Positions 51,775 to 60,819 of a stretch of 64,000 nucleotides of DNA are shown here, one piece after another; the first letter of the stretch is position 1, and every line of letters begins with the position of its first letter. The DNA is taken from the NCBI RefSeq assembly GCF_042945595.1, contig NZ_CP168493.1, positions 2,480,001-2,544,000 on the forward strand. The letters are read 5' to 3'. Source of the DNA: Psychrobacillus sp042945595. GTDB lineage: Bacteria; Bacillota; Bacilli; Bacillales_A; Planococcaceae. A model generated the notes under the pieces. That model worked only from the letters and a program-made list of their open reading frames with translations. It did no database searches and was not told the origin of the DNA. Made by a program: the position numbers and the translations under genes.

Positions 51775-52989
51775 TCACCAATTATTATTTTTATACTTTT
51801 TGTAGTAATTAAACTGACGAGCAAGTAAAAATAACTTACGCATTAAGTGCTTATCCTTTTTATAGAACAGTGGATTACCCCACTTTCCTTCTTTCAAAAG
51901 TTGTCTTATTTCCATTTGAATTTCTTTATTATCTACAAACTTTTTTAAAACAATTTTTGGTACAACCGTAAATAAATAATGTTCGTCTAACAAGGTAAGA
52001 GGTTTTTCTTTGTTGTAAATAACATCATCTACAAAATAACGTGCCATATTATGTCCCAAAGCAGTCGTATAATAACTAGAACGACCTTGTCGAATATTTA
52101 CTTCAAATACTTTAAACTTACCGTCCCGTTCATCATATTTCAGGTCGAAGTTTGCAAATCCCACATATCCGACTGCTTCTAAGAAATGTTGAAGTTTTAG
52201 CATCATTTCCTCATTGTATCTCGTAATAAGTGCCGTGTAGTTACCAATTGCAGTTACTGTATGCTCCTGAAGTACTACTTGGGCAAATGTGCTTAATTGT
52301 GCTTTACCTTTCGAACTCATATAAATAACAGAATCCCACATGTATGTGTCATCGCCTGGAATATAATCTTGTATGATCAAATCTTCCACATACCCGCTTG
52401 CATTTACTTGGTTAATAACATCATTTAACACGTCTCTATTTTCTACGCGGTATACTTTTTGCTGCCCCGGAAACTTGTTTTTATAATACTGGACACCATT
52501 GCTTGGCTTAATAATTAAAGGAAATAATACTTCTTCCAAAAATGGCTCCTTTGTTAAACAAGAATAGTAGTAAGTTTTAGGTGCATCAATCCCGTGTTTT
52601 TCACATAATTTATAAAAATTCGCTTTCACAAGTAAATTATTCATCAGTTCTTCTGACATATAGTTAAATACATACATTTTTTTCAAAACTTCTGCATTTT
52701 CTATAATTAAACGTACATAAAAATCGTTCGTGCCTACAAGCAATAATTGTTTTCCCGCTATCTTGTATTTCTCTGCAACTTCAGTTAAGACTGCAACAAA
52801 TGCTGTTTTATCCCAAAGATTAGAGTGAATTTCTACATGCTCGATCATATTACTCCATTTGGTAAAAGACATTTCTTCTTTCCCAATTAAGATTGGCTTG
52901 ATGTTATATTCCTCATGGAATGAAATTGCCATATTGTATGCATTTATATCTGTCCCAATAATAATTGGGATAAAGGGTTGATTGTTCAT
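51775..52989 (-). CDS. ATP-grasp ligase resembling D-aspartate ligase
   Basis: A 404-residue ATP-grasp carboxylate-amine ligase. It opens FIPIIIGTDINAYNMAISFH, has the ATP-grasp lysine block FPLIIKPSNGVQYY (about 155-168) and the metal-binding end FEVNIRQGRSSYY (about 310-322). This layout and the opening resemble the enterococcal D-aspartate ligase that adds D-Asp to the lysine of peptidoglycan precursors. Planococcaceae have D-Asp or D-Glu cross-bridges in their walls, so a wall-bridge ligase is a reasonable inference; other amino-acid ligases remain possible. It lies 11 bp after phoR and may share its transcript. Confidence 0.7.
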   Translation of the reverse strand: MNNQPFIPIIIGTDINAYNMAISFHEEYNIKPILIGKEEMSFTKWSNMIEHVEIHSNLWDKTAFVAVLTEVAEKYKIAGKQLLLVGTNDFYVRLIIENAEVLKKMYVFNYMSEELMNNLLVKANFYKLCEKHGIDAPKTYYYSCLTKEPFLEEVLFPLIIKPSNGVQYYKNKFPGQQKVYRVENRDVLNDVINQVNASGYVEDLIIQDYIPGDDTYMWDSVIYMSSKGKAQLSTFAQVVLQEHTVTAIGNYTALITRYNEEMMLKLQHFLEAVGYVGFANFDLKYDERDGKFKVFEVNIRQGRSSYYTTALGHNMARYFVDDVIYNKEKPLTLLDEHYLFTVVPKIVLKKFVDNKEIQMEIRQLLKEGKWGNPLFYKKDKHLMRKLFLLARQFNYYKKYKNNNW

Positions 52990-53000
52990 ATTGACCTCCG

Positions 53001-54536
53001 TTAACTTTTAACAATTGGAATAGATACAGTAAATATTGTACCTTTCCCAACTTCACTTTCTACCTTTATTAATCCGTGATGTGCTTCAACGAGATGTTTA
53101 ACAATTGCAAGTCCAAGGCCTGTACCACCAGAATTCCTACTTCTCGCCCGGTCAACACGGTAAAAGCGCTCAAATATTCGATTAATCTCTGATTTTTTTA
53201 TTCCTATTCCTTCGTCTTGGATTTGGAAAACCCCGAACGTTTTGCTTCTATAGATATTCACTCGTATAGTTGTATTTTCGGGAGAATACGTAATAGCATT
53301 TGCAAGTAGATTCATCATTATTTGAATAAGTCTATTTTTATCCCCTAAGACATGAACATTTTCATCTACTATTGTTTCAATTATTATATTTTTTTCTTCA
53401 GCTAAATGCGTAGTCATTTCAAGACCACGAATGAGAATTTCACTAAGTTTCACTTTATTTATGTTTACTTTATATCCAACTTGTTCAACTTTTGATAAAT
53501 CCAGCAAATCATTAATAAGCATTTGTAATCGATTGCTTTCTTTATGAATAATTTCTAGAAAAGATAGCAAGGTTTCTTCGTTTTTATATGCACCGAACAA
53601 TAACGTCTCAGAAAATCCTTTTATTGAAGTAACTGGCGTCTTTAATTCGTGGGAAACATTGGCAACAAAGTCTTTGCGGATTTGTTCTAGTTTTATAAGT
53701 TCTGTTATATCGTGCATGACCACTACAATCCCTAGCCATCTTCCATGTTCCCCAATTACAGGAGCACCATATGCATCCATATAATATGTATGAAGATTTC
53801 TTTGAATGTGAAGTTGTTCCCGGTTAGAAGATTCGGTTAAAAAGAGCTTATCAATAAATGTTTCTATGTTATGAGGCAACCCTATTTTACGAAAAAGCTT
53901 ACCATCTACATTTTCTAATGATAGTTGCAATTGGTCTAAAAAGGAACGATTGACAATAGTCACAATTCCGTTTCCATCAATCATAATTAAAGCACTGCCC
54001 ATATTTTCGATTAACGTTTTTAATCGCTCTTTTTCCGTTTCACGCATAATAGAAATGTCGTGTAAATTTCGTGCAAGAATATTGATGGAATTACTTAACT
54101 TAGACATACCAGAAAAATCATCTTCGAATGCTCTAATTCGATAGTTTCCTCTAGCAAGTTCCATCGCAGTTTCGGTAAGATGATCAATGGGTTGAGCATA
54201 TTTTCTAAATATACGTGCCCCAAGAAATAAAGCCAAAAGATAAGTTGCTAATAACGAAAAAAACAAGAGTAACCAAACGGAATGCTGCACACTAAAAATG
54301 GAATCATTTCGCAAGATTGAAGACATCATTTCATTGATATTATTTTGTTCTTCTTTTGGAAGATTAGTAGCACTTAAATAGTTGGATACTTTTTCAAGTT
54401 TCGCGGACATTACATTATTTATGGAGTGTTCAACAAAAATTGGAAAAAGCTGTCCAAGGACAATTCCTAGTCCAGCTAATATTACTCCGATTAATATTGA
54501 ATAAGTACGCAAAATTCGTGATTTATACGTTTTCAT
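53001..54536 (-). CDS. phoR: Phosphate-sensing histidine kinase PhoR
   Basis: A 511-residue membrane kinase: segment 1 (about 10-32), a short outside loop of about 45 residues, segment 2 (about 82-105), HAMP (about 105-160), PAS (about 170-275), HisKA with FVANVSHELKTPVTSIKGF (phosphorylated histidine about 291) and HATPase with N, G1 and G2 boxes (NLLANAITY, DEGIGIKKSEI, GGTGLGLAIVK). It overlaps phoP by 4 bp. The extracytoplasmic part is much shorter than that of the 579-residue Bacillus subtilis PhoR, so sensing is probably by the PAS domain or membrane. Confidence 0.88.
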   Translation of the reverse strand: MKTYKSRILRTYSILIGVILAGLGIVLGQLFPIFVEHSINNVMSAKLEKVSNYLSATNLPKEEQNNINEMMSSILRNDSIFSVQHSVWLLLFFSLLATYLLALFLGARIFRKYAQPIDHLTETAMELARGNYRIRAFEDDFSGMSKLSNSINILARNLHDISIMRETEKERLKTLIENMGSALIMIDGNGIVTIVNRSFLDQLQLSLENVDGKLFRKIGLPHNIETFIDKLFLTESSNREQLHIQRNLHTYYMDAYGAPVIGEHGRWLGIVVVMHDITELIKLEQIRKDFVANVSHELKTPVTSIKGFSETLLFGAYKNEETLLSFLEIIHKESNRLQMLINDLLDLSKVEQVGYKVNINKVKLSEILIRGLEMTTHLAEEKNIIIETIVDENVHVLGDKNRLIQIMMNLLANAITYSPENTTIRVNIYRSKTFGVFQIQDEGIGIKKSEINRIFERFYRVDRARSRNSGGTGLGLAIVKHLVEAHHGLIKVESEVGKGTIFTVSIPIVKS

Positions 54537-55249
54537 TGAGTCTTAGGCTCCTCAAATTTATACCCAAGACCTCGTATTGTTTTTATAAATATTGGCTTTC
54601 TACTGTTTTCTTCTATTTTGTCTCGCAGATGACTAATATGAACATCCACAATTCGGGTATCACCTGCAAAGTCATAATTCCACACGGCACTCAGCAACTG
54701 ATCTCGAGTCAATACCCTATTTTTATTTTCGATCAAATAAACTAGTAATTCAAATTCTTTTGGCGTAAATTCAACAGGATTATTGTTTAGTAATACTTCA
54801 AAACGATCCGGAAAAACTTGTAATGCGCCATATATATATAACTCTTCGGACGATTTAGATCCCGAGTTTAGTGCTTCCGATGACATGCCAGAACGTCGAA
54901 TCATCGCTTTAACTCTCGCTGTTACTTCTCTTGGACTAAATGGTTTTGTCATATAGTCGTCTGCTCCTAATTCAAGACCCAACACTTTATCAAACTCTTC
55001 ATCTTTTGCAGTAAGCATGATAATTGGTGTTTGAATTTTCTTCATTCGAAGCTCTTTACATATTTCCATACCATCCATATATGGTAACATCCAATCTAAC
55101 ACGATAACATCTGGATGGTTATTTATAGCAAGATTTAAACCCTCACGACCATCGCTAGCTGTCATTACTTCAAATCCTGCTTCTGCTAAATTATATTTTA
55201 ATAATGTTACAATTGAACTCTCATCGTCTACAACTAATACTTTTTTCAT
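54533..55249 (-). CDS. phoP: Response regulator PhoP
   Basis: A 238-residue OmpR-family regulator. Receiver domain (1-120) with acidic pair DDE, phosphorylated aspartate in DVIVLDWMLPYMDG (about 54) and conserved K in TKPFSPRE; winged-helix DNA-binding domain (about 140-235) with LLSAVWNYDFAGDTRIVDVH and IRGLGYKFE. The ATG at 55249 follows GGGGGTAATAAA. The order mdh, phoP, phoR is that of Bacillus, which supports the phosphate-regulon assignment over other OmpR-type pairs. Confidence 0.88.
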   Translation of the reverse strand: MKKVLVVDDESSIVTLLKYNLAEAGFEVMTASDGREGLNLAINNHPDVIVLDWMLPYMDGMEICKELRMKKIQTPIIMLTAKDEEFDKVLGLELGADDYMTKPFSPREVTARVKAMIRRSGMSSEALNSGSKSSEELYIYGALQVFPDRFEVLLNNNPVEFTPKEFELLVYLIENKNRVLTRDQLLSAVWNYDFAGDTRIVDVHISHLRDKIEENSRKPIFIKTIRGLGYKFEEPKTQ

Positions 55250-55303
55250 TTTATTACCCCCAATTTGATTTGAAACCCCCATCCCAAATCAACCGACTAA
55301 AAA

Positions 55304-55771
55304 TCACTTCCCATTTTTAGCATCTTGATCTTCTAGCATTGGTGGTGAAACATGGAATGTCCCATCTACTACTGTTTGGTCATCCTCATTTATAGCAGTA
55401 ATATGAATGATCGCATTATTTGCTTTTATATGTATTTCTTTCACCTCAAAAGTGAACTCAATAACAGAATAATGATACGCTGGTTTTGGATAAGTTAATA
55501 TTTGTTTCGTTATATGGGATCCTGGTCCGGGTAAATATTTTGAAATAGAAGATGTTATAATCCCACATAACATAATTGCTGGAACAATTGGTTTTTCATA
55601 AACTGTTTTGGACGCAAAATCATGCTGTATATACAACGGATTGTTATCATTCGTTAACCCTAAGTATAGAAGTAAATCTTTGTCTTCTATCTTTTCAGTA
55701 ATGGTTAATTTCTCGCCTATATAGAGTTCTTCAATCTTCCTACCTATTTTGATTGTTTTCCCTAATAACAA
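55304..55771 (-). CDS. MaoC-like hot-dog fold protein
   Basis: A 155-residue single hot-dog domain related to MaoC/R-specific enoyl-CoA hydratases. The hydratase-2 block that normally reads G-D-x-N-P-L-H appears as TNDNNPLYIQHDFA (about 43-56): the Asp-Asn-Pro part is kept but the catalytic histidine is tyrosine, so hydratase activity is doubtful. A TTG start is used; GGGGG precedes two neighbouring TTG codons and the second (55771) is chosen for spacing. It lies upstream of phoP by about 55 bp. Confidence 0.7.
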   Translation of the reverse strand: MLLGKTIKIGRKIEELYIGEKLTITEKIEDKDLLLYLGLTNDNNPLYIQHDFASKTVYEKPIVPAIMLCGIITSSISKYLPGPGSHITKQILTYPKPAYHYSVIEFTFEVKEIHIKANNAIIHITAINEDDQTVVDGTFHVSPPMLEDQDAKNGK

Positions 55772-55820
55772 CAATTCATCCCCCAATCAGTATACTACTT
55801 ATATCTTAACAATAAGTATA

Positions 55821-56296
55821 AGAAAAGCGCAAGCGCCCTTTAAGTGCACCTTGTCCCCTCCATTTCTAGAGTGCTTTGGACGAAACATTGGCTACACTAT
55901 TACCGTTGGAATTGTGTAGCTGAAAGTGACCGCGTCACTTCCAGCTACTCTTTTTTTGGTAATCTTGTAGCGGGTATTTGTCCGTCGCACTCTTGAAATT
56001 GGTAGAGACAAGGTAAATAAGGTTTGGTTAATGCGAGATTAGATGCCTTCCTATTCTTTTAAAAGCGAACGAAGATGCAATTTCGTCCGCTCAGCGCTTC
56101 TTTATCAAAGAATACTACCTATTTTGTCAGGTTCCACAAACTTTAATCATCTACCCACTGATTCACGTATCCTATGTACGATAAAAGTAAAAACATATAG
56201 GAAATCCTGCGTAAGATAGACACCATTAAAAAGCACTTCAAGTCGTTGTAAATACTGGATTTCTAGTATATCAATTTCATATACTTTCTTAACTCT
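55821..56296 (+). repeat. Palindromic repeat family A, copy 2
   Basis: First of two tandem copies with a period of about 480 bp. Terminal hairpin 55916-55930 with 55934-55948 has one A-C mismatch; its inner AAGTGAC is shared with the other copies while the outer bases (GTAGCTG) differ. Outer arms AAGTGCACCTTGTC and GACAAGGT pair. From the second hairpin (56064-56093) onward it is nearly identical to copy 3. No credible protein is encoded. Confidence 0.85.
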
Positions 56297-56775
56297 AAGA
56301 AAAATGCAAGCGTCCTTTAAGTGCATTTTGTCTTCTCTATTTCTAGAGTGCTTTGGACGAAACATCGGCTACACTATTACCATGGGAATTTTTGTGGATG
56401 TAGAAGTGACTGCGTCACTTCTACATCCACTTTTTTCGGTAATCTTGTGGCGGTTGTTTGTCCGTCGCCTTCTTGAAATATGTAAAGACATAATGCATTT
56501 GTTTTGGTTAATGAGAGAATAAATACTTACCTATTCTTTTAAAAGCGGGCGAAGATGCAATTTCGTCCGCTCAGCGCTTCTTTATCAAAGAATACTACCT
56601 ATTTTGTCAGGTTCCACAAACTCTAATCATCTACCCACTGATTCACGTATCCTATGTACGATAAAAGTAAAAACATATAGGAAATCCTGCTTAAGGAAGA
56701 CACCATTAAAATCACTTCAAGTCTTTGTGAATACTGGATTTCTAGTATATCAATTTCATATACTTTCTTATTAGG
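56297..56775 (+). repeat. Palindromic repeat family A, copy 3
   Basis: Second tandem copy. Terminal hairpin GTGGATGTAGAAGTGAC (56394-56410) pairs perfectly with 56414-56430; its outer ten bases differ from both other copies. The second hairpin AGCGGGCGAA...TTCGTCCGCT is kept with a wobble pair. Its 3' part (from TCGTCCGCTCAGCGCTTC to CATATACTTTCTTA) matches copy 2 with only a few changes, indicating a recent duplication. Confidence 0.85.
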
Positions 56776-56801
56776 AACTACTCACTTAATGGATTGTAGT
56801 G

Positions 56802-56984
56802 AAAGGTGGCGACTCCAGACGGAGGCCAACAGGATGTTGGTCACGAAGGCGTTGCCACACGATGTGGCGCTCTTAGCCTTCGTTCCTCGGAGACAGATGA
56901 GACATCGCAAACGACGCGAATGCGGCGGTGACGGCTCATCGCTCACCCCGCGGAAAGCTTCCACCTGAAACGGAAATCCGCGGT
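56802..56984 (-). repeat. Palindromic repeat family B, copy 2
   Basis: The inverse-oriented relative of the element at 8237-8360, sharing CTTTCCGCGGGGTGAGCGAT, CACCGCCGC and CGCGTCGTTT, but with about 70 extra bases holding small palindromes (CCACACGATGTGG, CCAACAGGATGTTGG, CGAAGGC...GCCTTCG). It directly follows the tandem family A copies. The remaining 56985-57060 shows no feature. Confidence 0.75.
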
Positions 56985-57064
56985 ATTAATTAATTCTTTA
57001 AAGTACTAGGAACACTGGTTTCGCAGGACGAAAATCCATATACTTTCTTATCTCTTTAAAAAAA

Positions 57065-57102
57065 CTGTAGACAATCTCGATTAATATCGAGATTGTCTAC
57101 AG
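57065..57102 (-). terminator. Terminator of the citZ-icd-mdh operon
   Basis: A 17-bp perfect stem CTGTAGACAATCTCGAT (57065-57081 with 57086-57102, loop TAAT) followed on the minus strand by seven T. Confidence 0.95.
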
Positions 57103-57146
57103 TCTAAATAGAGCAGGTATATTCAGCTCGATTCATATTATTTGCA

Positions 57147-58085
57147 TTAAGCTAAAACGTTCATTACTGCTTTAACTGATTCAGCAGATTTGTTCAACAA
57201 CATTTTTTCTTCTTCTGTTAATTCTAATTCGATGATTTTTTCGATACCGCCAGCACCTAATACAGTTGGTACTCCAAGATAAATACCTTCCATACCATAT
57301 TCTCCTTCTAAATAAGCGATGGAAGGAAGTACTCGTTTTTGATCTTTTAAAATCGCTTCTGCCATTTCAACTAAAGATGCAGCTGGTGCATAATAAGCAG
57401 AACCATTTCCAAGAAGGTTAACGATTTCAGCTCCACCCTTACGAGTGCGTTCAACAATTTCTTCTAAACGAGCAGCGTCAATTAGCTTTTCTAACGGAAT
57501 ACCACCAGCGTATGAATATCTTACTAAAGGAACCATGTCATCACCGTGTCCACCAAGTACAAAACCAGTTACATCTTTCACAGATAGGTTTAGTTCTTGT
57601 GCTACAAACGTACGGAAACGAGCTGTATCAAGTACACCAGATTGTCCGATTACTCGTTCTTTAGGTAATCCTGATTCTTTATAAACAGTGTAAGTCATCG
57701 CATCAACTGGGTTAGTTAATACTAGAATTATTGTGTTAGGAGAATGTTTCACAATCTCAGAAGTTACAGCTTTCATTACTTTTTGGTTAGTTTGAACTAA
57801 ATCGTCACGGCTCATACCTGGTTTACGGGCAATACCAGCAGTAATAATTACTACGTCTGAGTCTTTTGTATCTTCATAGTTTGAAGTACCAATGATGTTA
57901 GCATCAAAACCTTGAACTGGACCAGCTTCAGCCATATCTAAAGCTTTACCTTTAGTTGGATTTTCAGCTTGTGGAATGTCCACTAATACGATATCTCCAA
58001 GTTCTTTTTGAGCCAATAAGAATGCAGTAGTAGCTCCTGTAAATCCGCCACCGATAACTGAGATTTTATTTCGTTTTATTGTCAT
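57147..58085 (-). CDS. mdh: Malate dehydrogenase
   Basis: NAD-dependent malate dehydrogenase of the LDH-like group, 312 residues, closing the TCA cycle. It has the Rossmann GGGFTGATTAFLLAQ (about 11-25), the substrate-arginine loop GIARKPGMSRDDL (about 84-96) and the catalytic histidine in GGHGDDMVPLVRYS (about 178-191). Third gene of citZ-icd-mdh, 76 bp after icd. Confidence 0.95.
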   Translation of the reverse strand: MTIKRNKISVIGGGFTGATTAFLLAQKELGDIVLVDIPQAENPTKGKALDMAEAGPVQGFDANIIGTSNYEDTKDSDVVIITAGIARKPGMSRDDLVQTNQKVMKAVTSEIVKHSPNTIILVLTNPVDAMTYTVYKESGLPKERVIGQSGVLDTARFRTFVAQELNLSVKDVTGFVLGGHGDDMVPLVRYSYAGGIPLEKLIDAARLEEIVERTRKGGAEIVNLLGNGSAYYAPAASLVEMAEAILKDQKRVLPSIAYLEGEYGMEGIYLGVPTVLGAGGIEKIIELELTEEEKMLLNKSAESVKAVMNVLA

Positions 58086-58161
58086 TTGAAATCTCTCCTT
58101 TATTCAAATGTTAAAAGAGAGGGGGATACCCTCTCTAAAAAAAACAAATTTCAATTACTGA

Positions 58162-59427
58162 TTACATGTTTTTAATTAATTCATCAGCGAACTCAGAACA
58201 TTTAACTTCTGTTGCCCCGTCCATTAAACGAGCAAAGTCATAAGTAACAACTTTAGCAGCAATAGATTTTTCCATTGAATCCATGATTAATTTTGCAGCT
58301 TCATTCCATCCAAGATGCTCAAGCATTAATACACCTGAAAGGATTACAGAAGATGGATTTACTTTATCTAAACCAGCATATTTAGGAGCTGTACCGTGAG
58401 TAGCTTCGAAAATTGCATGTCCAGTTACGTAGTTAATGTTTGCTCCTGGAGCAATACCAATACCACCAACTTGAGCAGCTAAAGCATCCGAAATATAGTC
58501 TCCGTTTAAGTTCATAGTAGCTACTACATCGAACTCTTTAGGACGAGTTAAAATTTGTTGTAAGAAGATATCAGCGATTGAATCTTTCACTAAGATTTTA
58601 CCAGCTGCAAGTGCATCAGATTGTGCTTTATCAGCAGCTTCTGTACCTTGTTCTTCTTTAATTTTGTCATATTGGTTCCAAGTAAACACTTTGTCGCCAA
58701 ATTCTTGTTCAGCTACTTCGTAACCCCAAGTTTTGAAAGCACCTTCCGTGAACTTCATGATATTACCTTTGTGAACTAATGTTAAAGAAGTACGACCTTC
58801 TTTAATAATATAGTTAAGCGCTGCACGTACTAAACGTTTCGTTCCTTCTTCAGAAATCGGCTTGATACCAATACCCGACGTTTCTGGGAAGCGAATGTTT
58901 TTAACGCCAAATTCAGTTTGTAAAAAGTCAATTAGTTTTTTTGCATTATCTGTACCTTTTGCATACTCGATTCCAGCATAAATATCTTCTGTGTTTTCAC
59001 GAAAGATAACCATATCTGTATCTTCAGGACGTTTTACAGGAGAAGGTACTCCTGTAAAATAACGAACTGGACGTAGGCAAGTATATAGGTCAAGTTCTTG
59101 ACGTAACGCTACGTTTAATGATCGAATACCACCACCGATTGGAGTAGTAAGCGGGCCTTTTATAGCGATTAAATATTCATCAATAACATCTAAAGTTTCT
59201 TGTGGTAACCATTCGCCTGTTTGATCGAATGCTTTTTGACCTGCAAGTACTTCTTTCCATTCAATTTTCTTTTCACCATTATACGCTTTTTCTACAGAAG
59301 CTTCTAAAACGCGTGATGCAGCTGCCCAAATATCAGGACCTGTTCCGTCTCCTTCTATGAAAGGAATTATTGCTGTGTTTGGTACATTAAGTACACCGTT
59401 TTCAACTGTGATTTTACCTGTTGTCAT
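58162..59427 (-). CDS. icd: Isocitrate dehydrogenase (NADP)
   Basis: A 421-residue enzyme converting isocitrate to 2-oxoglutarate. Conserved blocks IPFIEGDGTGPDIW (about 22-35), IFRENTEDIYAGIEY (about 145), VHKGNIMKFTEGAF (about 220) and GTAPKYAGLDKVNPSS (about 340), the last typical of NADP-dependent forms. AGGAGG precedes its ATG. It follows citZ by 80 bp within the tricarboxylic branch operon. Confidence 0.95.
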   Translation of the reverse strand: MTTGKITVENGVLNVPNTAIIPFIEGDGTGPDIWAAASRVLEASVEKAYNGEKKIEWKEVLAGQKAFDQTGEWLPQETLDVIDEYLIAIKGPLTTPIGGGIRSLNVALRQELDLYTCLRPVRYFTGVPSPVKRPEDTDMVIFRENTEDIYAGIEYAKGTDNAKKLIDFLQTEFGVKNIRFPETSGIGIKPISEEGTKRLVRAALNYIIKEGRTSLTLVHKGNIMKFTEGAFKTWGYEVAEQEFGDKVFTWNQYDKIKEEQGTEAADKAQSDALAAGKILVKDSIADIFLQQILTRPKEFDVVATMNLNGDYISDALAAQVGGIGIAPGANINYVTGHAIFEATHGTAPKYAGLDKVNPSSVILSGVLMLEHLGWNEAAKLIMDSMEKSIAAKVVTYDFARLMDGATEVKCSEFADELIKNM

Positions 59428-59507
59428 TTGTCATTTCCTCCTACTTTCATAATCATAGGGTCCAAAACACAAAAGTGTTTCAGCCCTAATCCATTAAGAA
59501 AATTTTA

Positions 59508-60626
59508 TTATCTTTCTTCAATTGGGATATATTTTTGCATACCAGGTCCGATATAATCTGCACGTGGGCGAATTAAACGGTTATCTGAATATTGCTCTAA
59601 AATATGTGCGGTCCAACCAGATACACGTGATACGGCAAAAATAGGTGTAAATAAATCATGATCAATATTTAGAGAATGATATACAGAAGCTGAATAGAAG
59701 TCAACGTTCGGCGGTAAATTCTTTTGACCAGTTACGATATCTTCAATTTTCACAGACATATCATACCATTTAGACTCTCCGCGAAGAGCTGTTAATTTTT
59801 TAGACATCTCACGCAAATGTTTTGCTCTTGGATCGCCTTTTCTATACACACGATGACCAAAGCCCATAATTTTTTCTTTGTTTGCAAGTTTTGCATTAAT
59901 AAAGTCTTCTACGTTGTCGACTGAACCAATTTCAGTTAACATTTTCATCACTTGTTCGTTTGCTCCACCATGTAATGGTCCTTTAAGAGCACCAATAGCA
60001 GCTACCACACCTGAATACATATCAGAAAGGGTTGCAACACAAACACGAGCTGTAAATGTTGATGCATTCAGTTCATGATCTGCATGGAGAACTAATGCTT
60101 TGTTGAATGCTTCAATTTCAATTTCTTCTGGCATTTCACCTGATAGCATGTACATGAAATTTGCAGCATAACCTAAATCTAATTTAGGTGCAATCGGATC
60201 AAGTCCTTTACGTACTCGAGAAAATGCTGTCACTAAAGTTGGGAGTTTAGCTTGAAGTTTAACGGCTTTTAAGTAGTTCGCCTCATCAGACATATCTTCT
60301 GCTGCGTCATCATATAATGCAAGCATAGAAACAGCCGTTCTAAGAGCTGACATAGGGTGAACTTTTGAGATTGGATAAGTTTTGAAATGGTTAAGTATTT
60401 CTTGAGGAACTGACATATTATCAGCCAGTTGTTGTTTTAATTCTGCAAGTTCATCCGCTTTTGGAAGGCGTTTATTCCATAGTAGAAATACTACCTCTTC
60501 AAAGCTTGCATTTATTGCTAAATCATCAATATCATAACCAACGTATGTAAGTGTGTCATCAATAATTGAACTGATGGCAGACTGCGTTGCTACAACACCT
60601 TCTAAACCACGAGTAGTTGCTGTCAT
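59508..60626 (-). CDS. citZ: Citrate synthase
   Basis: A 372-residue citrate synthase condensing oxaloacetate and acetyl-CoA. Catalytic regions: LHGGANEQVMKML (about 218-230), the histidine-bearing GFGHRVYRKGDPRAKHLREM (about 254-273) and SRVSGWTAHILEQY (about 335-348). First gene of citZ-icd-mdh, with a sigma-A promoter and a cre-like site upstream. The start ATG follows AAGGAGAGA. Confidence 0.95.
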   Translation of the reverse strand: MTATTRGLEGVVATQSAISSIIDDTLTYVGYDIDDLAINASFEEVVFLLWNKRLPKADELAELKQQLADNMSVPQEILNHFKTYPISKVHPMSALRTAVSMLALYDDAAEDMSDEANYLKAVKLQAKLPTLVTAFSRVRKGLDPIAPKLDLGYAANFMYMLSGEMPEEIEIEAFNKALVLHADHELNASTFTARVCVATLSDMYSGVVAAIGALKGPLHGGANEQVMKMLTEIGSVDNVEDFINAKLANKEKIMGFGHRVYRKGDPRAKHLREMSKKLTALRGESKWYDMSVKIEDIVTGQKNLPPNVDFYSASVYHSLNIDHDLFTPIFAVSRVSGWTAHILEQYSDNRLIRPRADYIGPGMQKYIPIEER

Positions 60627-60729
60627 AAAAATCTCTCCTTCTTGTCCAGAATAAATACTTTGTCTCCCTAAGTCAGCGAATAATGATCTATCTGGTTATG
60701 AAATGTACCTTATTCATGCTTACTATTGT

Positions 60730-60772
60730 ATTATAATCAATTTGGGCGATTTTGTGAATGAAAACGCTTAAA
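60730..60772 (-). promoter_or_regulatory. citZ promoter with adjacent cre-like site
   Basis: On the minus strand TTCACA (60758-60753), a 17-bp spacer and TATAAT (60735-60730) form a sigma-A promoter about 105 bp before citZ. Abutting its upstream side, TGAAAACGCTTAAA (60759-60772) differs by one base from the CcpA operator consensus TGWAANCGNTNWCA. Carbon catabolite repression of citZ by CcpA is known in Bacillus subtilis. Confidence 0.6.
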
Positions 60773-60819
60773 AATATTAAAAAATAGTGTTTTAGCTTCC
60801 AAATAGTTGAAAAGATTGG

